Of a stretch of DNA of 64,000 nt, positions 28,925 to 37,453 are shown in pieces. The stretch is taken from contig NZ_JABXYX010000026.1 in NCBI RefSeq assembly GCF_017982655.1, positions 18,815 through 82,814 of the forward strand, read 5' to 3'. Below the pieces are notes generated by a model. It had not been told where the DNA came from and made no database searches. It saw only the letters and a program-made list of their open reading frames with translations. A program made the position numbers and the translations under genes. This DNA comes from Brasilonema sp. CT11. GTDB taxonomy: Bacteria; Cyanobacteriota; Cyanobacteriia; Cyanobacteriales; Nostocaceae. Each line of letters opens with the position of its first letter. Position 1 is the first letter of the stretch.

Positions 28925-29260
28925 TTAACGGTGGTAAGGAATATAAGATCCTCTGTTTTGTCTATTTCGTTGCAGTTGCTCGCTTTTTTGAGAAGCATAC
29001 TGGTCAACAGTACTGTTATCGATCGCGGCACCATTTTGGTCGATGCGCTGCTTAGCATTTTGTCTTCCAGAACGGGGGTGACCAGTTTTTTGCTGAATGC
29101 TGTATTGGTCAGCTGCCTGATTCACTCGGCTATTTTCACCACCAACTGTAGAGTTTTGATTAATCTCCTGCTTGGTCACGGCTTCGCCAGCGAAAGCTAC
29201 AGTTGGTATTACCATCACAGCAGCGACCAAAAGACCCAGGGTCAAGGTTTTTTTCACCAT
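28925..29260 (-). CDS. Secreted Gln-Asn-Gly repeat protein (A)
   Basis: 111 residues with signal peptide MVKKTLTLGLLVAAVMVIPT cleaved near AFAG. The mature chain is Gln/Asn/Ser-rich with two imperfect repeats: QEINQNSTVGGENSRVNQ and QRIDQNGAAIDNSTVDQY. The spacing Q-x-I-x-Q-N-G...Q recalls curlin-type beta-strand repeats, but the match is by pattern only. Its signal peptide and repeat match those of the gene at 29374-29760, so they are paralogues 113 bp apart. Possible roles: surface fibre, matrix or adhesion; no data in sequence beyond composition. Confidence 0.7.
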   Translation of the reverse strand: MVKKTLTLGLLVAAVMVIPTVAFAGEAVTKQEINQNSTVGGENSRVNQAADQYSIQQKTGHPRSGRQNAKQRIDQNGAAIDNSTVDQYASQKSEQLQRNRQNRGSYIPYHR

Positions 29261-29373
29261 TTTTAACTACGTCCTAAATTATGAATTGATTGTGAAACAG
29301 TGGCGTTGCTTAAGTAGTAAAAGAATTAACTGATACCAAAGACTAGGCAACGCCTTTTGATGTCATCAGTATA

Positions 29374-29760
29374 TTAGTAGCGACGGTAGACGCCACTGCG
29401 ATCACGAACATTTTGACGCTGGTTGTTGTTGGTTTCGCTGTATTGGTCAGTGCTAGAACCATCGACAGCCGAACCATTTTGAATGGTGGTTTGACGAGCA
29501 CCTTGGTCTTGAGGAGTTCTGCGGGAATTACCGTAGTTGCCATAGCCATAGCCATAGCCATAGCCAGTGCGAGGGCTTCTTGCACTTTGCCCTTGATGAC
29601 TGTTGGTGATGGAAGTTTGGGTTACGCTACTACCGTTAACAGCAGCACCGTTTTGCTCAGTATACTGGTCAGAATTCTGTGATTGACCTGCAAATGCGGC
29701 GGTTGGAGCAATCATCAAACCTGCAGCGAGTAAACCGAAAGCAATAGATTTGTTCAACAT
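29374..29760 (-). CDS. Secreted Gln-Asn-Gly repeat protein (B) with GY tract
   Basis: 128 residues; signal peptide MLNKSIAFGLLAAGLMIAPT cleaved near AFAG. Two repeats flank the centre: QYTEQNGAAVNGSSVTQTSI and RQTTIQNGSAVDGSSTDQY. Between them is a GYGYGYGYGNYGN tract encoded by four exact copies of the hexamer GCCATA (29539-29562, minus-strand reading), a slippage-prone microsatellite. The C-terminus is basic (RDRSGVYRRY). First gene of the minus-strand group; the XRE regulator gene lies divergently 311 bp upstream. Confidence 0.7.
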   Translation of the reverse strand: MLNKSIAFGLLAAGLMIAPTAAFAGQSQNSDQYTEQNGAAVNGSSVTQTSITNSHQGQSARSPRTGYGYGYGYGNYGNSRRTPQDQGARQTTIQNGSAVDGSSTDQYSETNNNQRQNVRDRSGVYRRY

Positions 29761-30071
29761 AATTTTTTAACCTTGTCAGTTGTGTGTGTTGTTTTTGTAT
29801 TTGTTGTTTTTTGTGAGAGTGAACACCGTTGTCACTGTACCTAGGTATTTAGATGTATTTCTACCTTAAGGAGTTCCTTGTGGTGTTTGTTTCTCTGTTT
29901 GTTTTGCTATTGAGAGCTACATTGTCGAGTTACATCATTCCGCAATTATCCAAAAGATTTTTGAAAAATATTTGAAGCCGTTTATTTGCCCTCTGGTTCA
30001 CCCTTGCCCCCTACAGATCACTATAGATAGAAGTGAATTCTATACCTTAATGTTTTAACCAAAGATATTGA
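29761..30071. other. Divergent intergenic region
   Basis: AT-rich spacer between repeat protein B and the XRE gene. No gene or firm hairpin is seen. It must contain both divergent promoters. Confidence 0.3.
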
Positions 30072-30503
30072 GTGCGTCAAGAGCTGGACAAAAGTTTTTG
30101 GACAAAATTTTTTGGGCACAAGTTTTTTTTGGTGCTAGGATCTACGGCTAAAGGTTATATACATACGCGCTTAGCTGTGAAACAAAAGGCAAAACCACGG
30201 ATAGCTTTTCTACGTGAAAAGGCAGGACTGACCCAACTTGAGCTTTCACGCCTCGTGGGCGTGACTGAAAGTACTATTCAGAACTGGGAAAGCGGAAGGA
30301 CGGGGACAGAACATATTGAGAGAATTATTAGATTTTGCAAAGCTCTGAATTGCCAAGTGGAAGATTTAGTTCAATACATAAGCGATTCACCAGAGGAGCC
30401 TGCTGCAAAACCTAGTTCATTAAGCGAGATACATCATTTATTAGGGACTGAGGAGGTTTCCCTCACTCCCAGCTTTGAATCTGAAGCTGTTCCAAAACGG
30501 TAA
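30072..30503 (+). CDS. XRE-family helix-turn-helix regulator
   Basis: 143 residues in the open frame from GTG 30072. The Cro/CI-type HTH is at residues ~43-101 (FLREKAGLTQLELSRLVGVT, STIQNWESGR, RIIRFCKALNCQVEDLV); the tail is short and Ser/Glu-rich with no effector domain. The first ~35 residues (KSFWTKFFGHKFF) are encoded by three imperfect tandem copies of a ~17-bp unit, and a GTG at 30177 just before VKQKAKPRIAF gives a more usual start, so the annotated start may be too early. Divergent from the Gln-Asn-Gly secreted proteins, it may control them (inference from position only). Confidence 0.75.
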   Translation: MRQELDKSFWTKFFGHKFFLVLGSTAKGYIHTRLAVKQKAKPRIAFLREKAGLTQLELSRLVGVTESTIQNWESGRTGTEHIERIIRFCKALNCQVEDLVQYISDSPEEPAAKPSSLSEIHHLLGTEEVSLTPSFESEAVPKR

Positions 30504-30545
30504 GTTAGTCATTACTCAAAAATCAAGCTCAAGGGTCATCAGTTA

Positions 30546-31262
30546 TTATTTCTGTAACCCATCCCCAAAGAAGACGTCCATTGCCCCCACCCCCCTCAGT
30601 TCCTGCCAGAGAGTGTCTACCGTTACAAATTGATACCCTTGTTCCATAAGTTGAGGAATGAGGATTTCTGTCGTTGCGGTGACATCTTGTCCGCCGCACA
30701 TACCGTCATGCAAAACAATTAGTGAACCATTACAGACCTGCTGGAGAATTCGCTGCACCACTGTGGCGATTCCTGGTCTTACCCAGTCCTCCGGTACAAC
30801 GCTCCACATAACAGGTCGATAGTTCCATTGATTTAGTAATTTTAATGTTGTAGGTGTAAACAAACCATTGGGTGGACGGACATCGCGCACTTTATCGGGT
30901 GTCAGATCACAAGCATTGTAAATAGCAGCTTGGGTTTTTTCTAAGCTCTGTTGAAGTTCTGTTGGGGACAGCATGGGAAAATTTTGATGATCATAGCCAT
31001 GCAATCCGATCCAATGTCCGCGATCGCACACCTGTTTGGCTATACCTGGCGATCGGTTAACGCAAGCACCTAGCCAGAAGAAACTTGCCCTAACATTGTA
31101 ACGCTCTAAAACTTTCAGCAGTTGTGGCGTGTATTGAGGATGTGGGCCATCATCAAATGTCAGTGCGATCATTTTGGAATTTGCATCACCACACCAAAGA
31201 CAGTTAGGAAACGTTGGTTTGAGGATGCGATAGAAAATCGGAAATAATGGAGCCAGTTGCAT
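30546..31262 (-). CDS. Polysaccharide deacetylase (CE4 / NodB domain)
   Basis: 238 residues. Carbohydrate esterase 4 enzymes remove acetyl groups from GlcNAc polymers such as peptidoglycan or exopolysaccharide. Visible motifs in order: MIALTFDDGPHPQYTP (catalytic Asp and metal Asp), GLHGYDHQN (metal His pair), RPPNGLFTP (motif 3), WSVVPEDW and IVLHDGM (motif 5 His). There is no obvious cleaved signal peptide, so it may act inside or on the membrane. No operon partners. Confidence 0.9.
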   Translation of the reverse strand: MQLAPLFPIFYRILKPTFPNCLWCGDANSKMIALTFDDGPHPQYTPQLLKVLERYNVRASFFWLGACVNRSPGIAKQVCDRGHWIGLHGYDHQNFPMLSPTELQQSLEKTQAAIYNACDLTPDKVRDVRPPNGLFTPTTLKLLNQWNYRPVMWSVVPEDWVRPGIATVVQRILQQVCNGSLIVLHDGMCGGQDVTATTEILIPQLMEQGYQFVTVDTLWQELRGVGAMDVFFGDGLQK

Positions 31263-31316
31263 CTCGGCTTACTTGCTGCTTTTGGTTTTATGTACTGTAA
31301 TATAACGAAAGCTTAG

Positions 31317-31580
31317 TCATCTGTTCCGGACTTTTCCAACTTTTTTATCAGATCTTCTTTTGCTGTATGTCCAGAAGAGCACGCTGGTTGTAGCAAGAGT
31401 GGATCGTCGATTGATTTGTGCCGCTACCGCCATTCCCGCTACACCCTGTAGCTGCGCATCCCAGATTGGCGCACCACTAAAACCAGGCTCTAATGCATAG
31501 CCCTGTTGTTGCACGTCCTCAAGCTGTACCCAACCGTTACCTATGCCCGCCCGTAACTCTCCACCAAGCCCAAGCCCCAT
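31317..31580 (-). pseudogene. Fragment of a trypsin-like serine protease
   Basis: The 87-codon frame contains QQGYALEPGFSGAPIWDAQL and QGVAGMAVAA, the active-site Ser segment (GxSGAP) of the trypsin-like domain that cyanobacteria often fuse to effector or WD40 domains. The His and Asp parts of the triad are missing, and upstream sequence in this frame is interrupted by stops, so this is a remnant. The C-terminal residues (FWTYSKRRSDKKVGKV) look unrelated. Confidence 0.6.
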
Positions 31581-31909
31581 TAGGTTGCTTTAGCGGAAAG
31601 CCTATATGCGCTTCACATGCTCACCTGTATGAATCTTTGTGAGAATATCTATTAGTTCTAGCTGAAAGTTCCTAGTTTACTGTCCATCAACTACTCATAC
31701 CTAAGACGGTTCTGAATCTATCAATAACCATTGCTAATATTTATGGGGATACCCAACTGCGTTAGTGCGTTGGTGCCTTCTTCTTAAGCTTTATGTATCT
31801 TGATTTAAAGTCTATTGATTTTAATATTTGTGAGAAATTAGATCCTTCTGCTAAAATTTAGCAGATTAACGATTTTTTCCTTCTAAAAACAAAATATAAC
31901 TCAGACATA
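31581..31909. other. Intergenic region, nothing recognised
   Basis: AT-rich spacer between the protease remnant and the serine hydrolase gene; no gene, hairpin or repeat of the families in this window was seen. Confidence 0.3.
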
Positions 31910-33205
31910 ATGCCGAAAAGGCGTCAATCTCAAAAATTCCGGAATAGATCTCCCAAGCGAAACTTTGCTGTCAAAGTAAACCATGTGACAGTAAGAGTGG
32001 TAACTTTAGGTGTATTACTAGCTGTTTTGATAACTAAATATCCATCAAAACAATTTATCAAACCATCTACCCAACAATCGTTACATGCACCAACAGTCAC
32101 TTCGCCAATTCCTGTTATCCAAGTTGCTGTCAAATCATCCAGCAAACAAAATTCTAAATCAGTAACTCCAGCTGTGCCAGTTCCTGATTGGGCGATAAGC
32201 CGCAGGCTTGACGCTACGCCTATCGCCAAATCACTGTCTATTCCCTCTCGTCAAGCTGGGAAACAAAATTCAGAAGTCGTCTACAATCTCAAAAAATCTC
32301 CAAAATTTAAAGAATCTCAACAGTTGCAAGCAATTGTTAACAATCTTGTGGAGCTTGCTGCTGACGAAAATCTGCCTAAAGAGGCTTTATCTGTTACCTT
32401 AATAAATGCAAAAACTGGTGAAACAGCCGGATATCAACAAGATATACCAAGATATCCAGCTAGCGTAGTTAAGATGTTTTGGATGGTGGTTTTATATGCC
32501 CAAATAGAGAGCGGTATTTGGCAAAATGAAAGAGATTTTGCTCCTTATTTGGCAAAAATGATTCAGGAGTCTGATAATGAGGCTGCTAGCTTTATTATTG
32601 ATCAAGTCACAGGAACACGTTCGGAATCAGAACTAAAGAGCGAAAAATTTCAGTTGTGGAAAAACAAACGCCAACAACTTAATCGATTTTTTCAAGAAGC
32701 AGGTTACAAAAATCTCAATATTATTCAAAAAACATTTCCCATTGACTATCTTAATCTTCAAGAGCCTGAGGGAAGTGAATCGCAGCTACTTAATAACCCA
32801 GTTGGAAATTGGAATAAGATAACGACAAAACACGCAGCCAGACTATTGTATGAAATGTGTTACGCTGAACAAGCTGTCTCTTTGCAAGCCAGCAGAAAAA
32901 TGTGTGGATGGCTCAAAAGAGATTTAAATCCTAAAATTTGGCAACCACCAGATTCTTATGATTTCAACCCGGTACGCACTTTTTTTGGTGAATCTTTACC
33001 CGACACTCGTGTTCGATTCTATTCTAAAGCAGGGGCGACTTCTGCTTCTCGGTCAGAAGCAGCAATGGTTGTTACAGAAGATAACAAAGCTGCTTATATT
33101 TTGGCAGTTTTTGCTCCAGATTCGGCATACGCTGATGATGGACAGATTTTCCCCAAGATGTCTGCTCTTGTCTATAAACGTATGACTTCTCGCAGTTCAA
33201 GATAG
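31910..33205 (+). CDS. Class A beta-lactamase-like serine hydrolase
   Basis: 431 residues: basic N-terminus, one membrane segment (VVTLGVLLAVLITKYPS), a low-complexity linker, then a penicillin-binding fold from about residue 150. Motifs: SVVK (SxxK nucleophile, in YPASVVKMFWMVV), ESDNEA (SDN) and YSKAGAT (KxG). Such proteins act as beta-lactamases or D,D-peptidases; the long linker and anchor suggest a periplasmic cell-wall role. Residues 95-106 in the linker (AISRRLDATPIA) are encoded by the dispersed 35-bp repeat at 32192-32226, the same peptide as in MltA. Monocistronic. Confidence 0.85.
   Translation: MPKRRQSQKFRNRSPKRNFAVKVNHVTVRVVTLGVLLAVLITKYPSKQFIKPSTQQSLHAPTVTSPIPVIQVAVKSSSKQNSKSVTPAVPVPDWAISRRLDATPIAKSLSIPSRQAGKQNSEVVYNLKKSPKFKESQQLQAIVNNLVELAADENLPKEALSVTLINAKTGETAGYQQDIPRYPASVVKMFWMVVLYAQIESGIWQNERDFAPYLAKMIQESDNEAASFIIDQVTGTRSESELKSEKFQLWKNKRQQLNRFFQEAGYKNLNIIQKTFPIDYLNLQEPEGSESQLLNNPVGNWNKITTKHAARLLYEMCYAEQAVSLQASRKMCGWLKRDLNPKIWQPPDSYDFNPVRTFFGESLPDTRVRFYSKAGATSASRSEAAMVVTEDNKAAYILAVFAPDSAYADDGQIFPKMSALVYKRMTSRSSR
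32192..32226 (+). repeat. 35-bp GCGATA-type repeat inside the serine hydrolase gene
   Basis: Begins GCGATAAGCCGCAGGCTTGA and ends GCCTATCGC. Read in frame as AISRRLDATPIA. Sister of 23670-23704. Confidence 0.8.
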
Positions 33206-33352
33206 TAGTTATCAATTTACATGAAACCATCATTTTCAGTGTATTATTTTAAATGGTGTAATAAGCCTCACAGTACTTTCATACTCCCTCATCTCAAAAT
33301 TGCATATGCATGATAAGGTGTTATGCACTGTTTTTTCCTAGCGCCGTAACTA

Positions 33353-36300
33353 ATGCATTTGTACTATCTAGAGTCCCAACACCTTGAGGAATTAGTTCAA
33401 GGTAGCGGTATAGATTTAAACCTTGCAAAACTCAATTTTCTGTCTTTAAAAGGCAGAACCACTTATGATTACCTGCTAATTTCTGAACATATTCCCCGCA
33501 CAAATACTGGGATGGTCAAAAGTGGGTGGTTACAGCGTTATGCCCACATCACTGAAGGTGGTTGGTGGTGTTCTGGACTTGACTCCCTAAATCATTGGCA
33601 AGCGATGGAGTGGGGGTGTTTTAAACCCAACCAACCTCGATTAAATGAAAATGGCAAGTTGATAAAGTACGAACATCCCCCTACTACACCAACGCGAGTA
33701 TTTTGTCTGCGAGTATCACTGGATATCTGGCAGCAAGTGGCTCAACGTTACAATGTACCCATGCCCAACAGTATCAACATTGCTGGCAATGGTGAAGCTG
33801 AAAGCTTTTGGCAATGGGTGATGGAACGGAACATCCCCATCATTATTTGCGAGGGTGTTAAGAAAGCTGCAGCACTGTTGACACAAGGATATGCAGCTGT
33901 TGCTATCCCTGGAATTACCAGTGGTTACCGCGTCATCAAGGATGGTTTTGGCAAAATTATCAGTCGCCAGCTTATCCCAGATTTAGCAGCGTTTGCGAAG
34001 ACTGGGCGTATCTTTTACATTTGCTTTGATTTTGAAACTGAACCTAAGAAAATTGCAACAGTCACTAATGCTATCTCCCAGCTAGGGTTTCTATTCCAAG
34101 AAAAAAATTGTTCCGTCCGAGTCATCAAACTTCCAGGAATAGAGAAAGGGATTGATGACTTTCTCGTCGCCAAAGGTGCAAGTGCTTTTGAGACAGTCTA
34201 CCGCCAAAGTGTTGATTTAGAAGTTTACCTTGCTCAAACCAAGCCTCATACCGAGTTAACCATTCCAGCTGCACTCACCGTCAACCGCCAGTATTTAGGA
34301 GAAATACCGTTCCCCTCCTCTGGATTAGTTGGAGTGAACTCTGCAAAAGGAACTGGGAAAACCACAACACTGCAAACTGTTGTCAACCAAGCTAAAAGCA
34401 CAAATAAACCCGTATTACTCATTACTCACAGAATCCAACTGGGACGTTTTTTGTGCGAAAAAATTGGCATTCAGTGGGGAATGGGAAGGAGAGAGAGAGG
34501 GAAAGAGGGAAGGAGGGAAGGAGGGAAGGAAAGATATTTTCCCACACTCCCTCACTCCCACACTCCCTTATCTCCTGATTCTCTTGGATTATGTATTGAT
34601 TCTATTTGGAAGCTAAATCCAGAGGATTGGCGAGGGGCAATCATAATTTTGGACGAAGTCGAACAGTCTTTATGGCATTTACTTAACAGCAACACTTGTA
34701 AAGATAAACGCGTCAAAATTTTAAAAGTCTTCCAGCAGCTTATTTCTACCGTGTTGATAAGTGGAGGATTAGTGATTGCCCAAGATGCAGATTTATCAGA
34801 TGTTTCCTTAGAATATTTACAAGGATTGGCAGGAATGAAAATCATTCCTTGGGTTGTTGTAAATCAGTGGAAACCCCAGCAAGGTTGGGATGTGACTTTT
34901 TATGATTCTCCTAACCCAACTCCCTTAATTCATCAGTTGGAATTGGATTTAATCACAGGACAGAAATGTTATGTGACGACGGATAGTCGATCTGGACGTT
35001 ACAGTTGTGAAACGATTGAACGTTATCTTCAAGAGCGTTTAGAAAGATTGCAAAAGCAATTTCCTAAAACTTTGGTTGTTAGTAGTCACACAACAAATAC
35101 AAGAGGTCATGAAGCGGTAGATTTTGTTGCAGCTATAAATCAAAAAGTAACTGAATACAACGCTGTTTTTGTGACTCCTAGCCTTGGTACAGGAATTAGT
35201 ATTGATGTTAAACATTTTGACCGGGTTTATGGTATTTTTCAAGGGGTTATTCCTGACTCGGAAGCACGACAAGCTTTAGCAAGAGTACGCGACGATGTGC
35301 CGCGTATTGTCTGGTGTGCGAAGCGAGGAATTGGCTTAATTGGTAGTGGTAGTACAAATTATCGTTCATTATCTTATTGGTATCAAGAAAATCAAAAAGA
35401 AAACATAGCTTTGCTCAGTCCACTACATAAAGTTGATGTCGATTTACCATTGGTGTATGATCCTATTCATCTACGAACTTGGGCAAAATTGTCTGCTAGA
35501 GTCAATGCTTCTATTACGCTTTACCGTAAATCTCTGAAAGACGGTTTGATAGCTGATGGACATCAAATTCATGTACGAGGTAATGATGTTCAAAAGAATA
35601 TTATCCGAGATTTACGCCTTGCCTTTTTAGCAACTGAACCTAGCGACATAATAACCCGTAAAAGATTAATCCTAGAAATCTTCAAAGTTCAAAAAGATTG
35701 GTTTAAAAGCCGTAGAAAATCAAAAGATATTGATGAGAAAATAAAAGAAATTAAGCAACGCAATCAATTAGTATCTGCAACTACTGTAGCTGATGCTAAA
35801 GATATTGATTATGTAGAATATGACCAGCTATTGCTTAAACACTCGTTGACTGAAGAGGAACGTAATCAAATTCATAAATATATTCTGAGACAAAAGTATG
35901 GTGTCGAAGTCACTCCCTTACTGAAATTACGTGACGACAAAGGATATTATTACCAACTATTAATACATTATTATCTAACTCATGAAAGCGAGTATCTCTG
36001 CCTGAGAGACAAGCAAGAATGGTATCAGCAATTAACTTGGGGTGAAGGTAAAGTTTTTCTGCCAGATTTGAAGACTTATAAACTTAAAGTTGAAGCTTTG
36101 AGAGCATTAGGAGTGCTACAGTATCTCGAACCAAAACGAGTTTTTAGTGAAAATGATGCAGATTTATTATTGTTGAGAAATGTTACTTTTCAATGTAGTC
36201 AACATATCAAAAGATCCATTGGTATTAATCTATTGCACCAAAAAGAGTATATTTCACCTATAAAAATACTTAAGCAACTGTTGAGTTTATTAGGGTTAAA

Positions 36301-36460
36301 GCTGAAGCGGATAAATAATGCAGTTTATCAAATTGACTCTGAAACACTCTATGATGGTAGGCAAAAAATATTTGACGTTTGGCATCAACGTGATGAGTTG
36401 ATGTTGGCAAATTTTAAGAGTATTGGTTTTGAAATAGCGGATATTCCAGTTCTCGCTTGA
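33353..36460 (+). CDS. CyRepA1-type plasmid replication protein (DUF3854 + helicase)
   Basis: 1035 residues. The N-terminal third has a TOPRIM-like DUF3854 region (IIICEGVKKAAALLTQGYAA, ICFDFETEPK, GIDDFLVAKGA; residues ~163-285) expected of a primase. The middle has an SF helicase-like ATPase: Walker A NSAKGTGKTTTL near residue 329 and Walker B AIIILDEVEQ near 431, then VFVTPSLGTGISID and ARVRDDVPRIVW. This is the layout of cyanobacterial small-plasmid replication proteins. A GA-rich/CT-rich DNA tract (34477-34577) adds residues ~376-408 (RRERGKEGRREGGKER and PTLPHSHTPL) between helicase motifs, which is not expected in the family. It may be an integrated plasmid relic or a chromosomal paralogue. 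A terminator follows. Confidence 0.8.
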   Translation: MHLYYLESQHLEELVQGSGIDLNLAKLNFLSLKGRTTYDYLLISEHIPRTNTGMVKSGWLQRYAHITEGGWWCSGLDSLNHWQAMEWGCFKPNQPRLNENGKLIKYEHPPTTPTRVFCLRVSLDIWQQVAQRYNVPMPNSINIAGNGEAESFWQWVMERNIPIIICEGVKKAAALLTQGYAAVAIPGITSGYRVIKDGFGKIISRQLIPDLAAFAKTGRIFYICFDFETEPKKIATVTNAISQLGFLFQEKNCSVRVIKLPGIEKGIDDFLVAKGASAFETVYRQSVDLEVYLAQTKPHTELTIPAALTVNRQYLGEIPFPSSGLVGVNSAKGTGKTTTLQTVVNQAKSTNKPVLLITHRIQLGRFLCEKIGIQWGMGRRERGKEGRREGGKERYFPTLPHSHTPLSPDSLGLCIDSIWKLNPEDWRGAIIILDEVEQSLWHLLNSNTCKDKRVKILKVFQQLISTVLISGGLVIAQDADLSDVSLEYLQGLAGMKIIPWVVVNQWKPQQGWDVTFYDSPNPTPLIHQLELDLITGQKCYVTTDSRSGRYSCETIERYLQERLERLQKQFPKTLVVSSHTTNTRGHEAVDFVAAINQKVTEYNAVFVTPSLGTGISIDVKHFDRVYGIFQGVIPDSEARQALARVRDDVPRIVWCAKRGIGLIGSGSTNYRSLSYWYQENQKENIALLSPLHKVDVDLPLVYDPIHLRTWAKLSARVNASITLYRKSLKDGLIADGHQIHVRGNDVQKNIIRDLRLAFLATEPSDIITRKRLILEIFKVQKDWFKSRRKSKDIDEKIKEIKQRNQLVSATTVADAKDIDYVEYDQLLLKHSLTEEERNQIHKYILRQKYGVEVTPLLKLRDDKGYYYQLLIHYYLTHESEYLCLRDKQEWYQQLTWGEGKVFLPDLKTYKLKVEALRALGVLQYLEPKRVFSENDADLLLLRNVTFQCSQHIKRSIGINLLHQKEYISPIKILKQLLSLLGLKLKRINNAVYQIDSETLYDGRQKIFDVWHQRDELMLANFKSIGFEIADIPVLA
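34477..34577 (+). repeat. Purine tract then pyrimidine tract inside the replication gene
   Basis: 34477-34533 is almost pure purine (GGGAAGG/GAGAGAG units); 34539-34577 is pyrimidine-rich (CCCACACTCCCTCACTCCCA). The two can partly pair as a long hairpin. It stays in frame and encodes an Arg/Glu/Gly/Lys-rich then Pro/His/Ser-rich loop. Confidence 0.7.
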
Positions 36461-36516
36461 GTGTAAGATAAATCTTGTGGGGTAAGCTTAGAGTTACTTG
36501 TGTCAACTTAAGCCAG

Positions 36517-36549
36517 AGAGCCGACTATTTAAAGAAGTCGGCTCTTTTA
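36517..36549 (+). terminator. Rho-independent terminator after the replication gene
   Basis: AGAGCCGACT (36517-36526) pairs with AGTCGGCTCT (36536-36545), a 9-base loop, followed by TTTT. It lies ~55 bp after the stop codon and ~30 bp before the convergent gene. Confidence 0.85.
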
Positions 36550-36580
36550 GACAATATTTTGGGATTCAATTAAGTTCCTC

Positions 36581-37453
36581 TTACCATAAACGTTGGTTGT
36601 ACCGCCTTTGTGTCTCTTCTATAAAAACCTCTAAAGTTTCGCCTGGAACTTCTTCTTCAACTAAAGATTTATAAAACTGCTGAGCCGTATTTCCAATTTG
36701 ATAAACTAAATAAGTATCAGTTCCTGTATTAATAAATCCTCCTGCTACTGGAATCATTTGTGTTGCACTTAAACCGATTGTGGCTAATCTATTGGCTCTC
36801 AGTACGCGATCAAGAATTGCAAACGCTTCATTTTTACACTCTGGAATTTGTAGTTCAAAACCGTAAGCGACTGCGATCTGAAAAATAATTTCAGCTTGGA
36901 TCAGAGCAATTTCAACATGATCAACCCCGACAGACTCTGCCATTTTGGACGGAACAACACTCATGACTACAGAAGTTCTGCTGACGCGGAAAAGCTGTCG
37001 GCGAAGCAGACGCTGAGTCATTTGTTCAGGCGTTGCGTTTGGAAATTTTGTTAAAAGAAGAGTGACAAATTTCTCAACTGCATCTAGATCAATCAGTTCG
37101 ATATGTGCCCTTGCAGCAGCTTCCTTTGCTGTTTGGTTCTCGTCTAGTTTCTTCCTGAGAGATTCTTGATTCTGTTCCAGCTTGTCTCCAAAAAACTGAC
37201 GTGTTTCCTGTTGTGCTGTTTTCCCTCGTTTGATCGCAGATTGCACCACATCTTGTCCAAAATCTGTAGCTGACTTAACTGATTGGACAATGTCTCGCTT
37301 TAACTTTGTTACCTCGCTAACCATATCCTCACTGATTTGAGAACTTACTTCACCTAAAGTTCCGCCAAGTTCTTGCAGTGTTTTAAGAAAGGACGGTTTC
37401 TTTATATTTCTTGGGGTATCACGACGTGATTGCCTACGGTGGAAGTTACTCAT
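36581..37453 (-). CDS. Conserved-looking protein with coiled coil, unknown
   Basis: 290 residues. The basic N-terminus (NFHRRQSRRDTPRNIKK) is followed by a long amphipathic helical stretch (residues ~25-120; FGQDVVQSAIKRGKTAQQET, DKLEQNQESLRKKLDENQ), then a globular helical region with a mildly hydrophobic Gly-rich segment (GLSATQMIPVAGGFINTGTD). That segment recalls the EcsC-type 'IPVVG' helix hairpin, but too weakly to assign a family. No enzyme motif. Probably membrane-associated cytoplasmic. Convergent with the replication gene. Confidence 0.6.
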   Translation of the reverse strand: MSNFHRRQSRRDTPRNIKKPSFLKTLQELGGTLGEVSSQISEDMVSEVTKLKRDIVQSVKSATDFGQDVVQSAIKRGKTAQQETRQFFGDKLEQNQESLRKKLDENQTAKEAAARAHIELIDLDAVEKFVTLLLTKFPNATPEQMTQRLLRRQLFRVSRTSVVMSVVPSKMAESVGVDHVEIALIQAEIIFQIAVAYGFELQIPECKNEAFAILDRVLRANRLATIGLSATQMIPVAGGFINTGTDTYLVYQIGNTAQQFYKSLVEEEVPGETLEVFIEETQRRYNQRLW

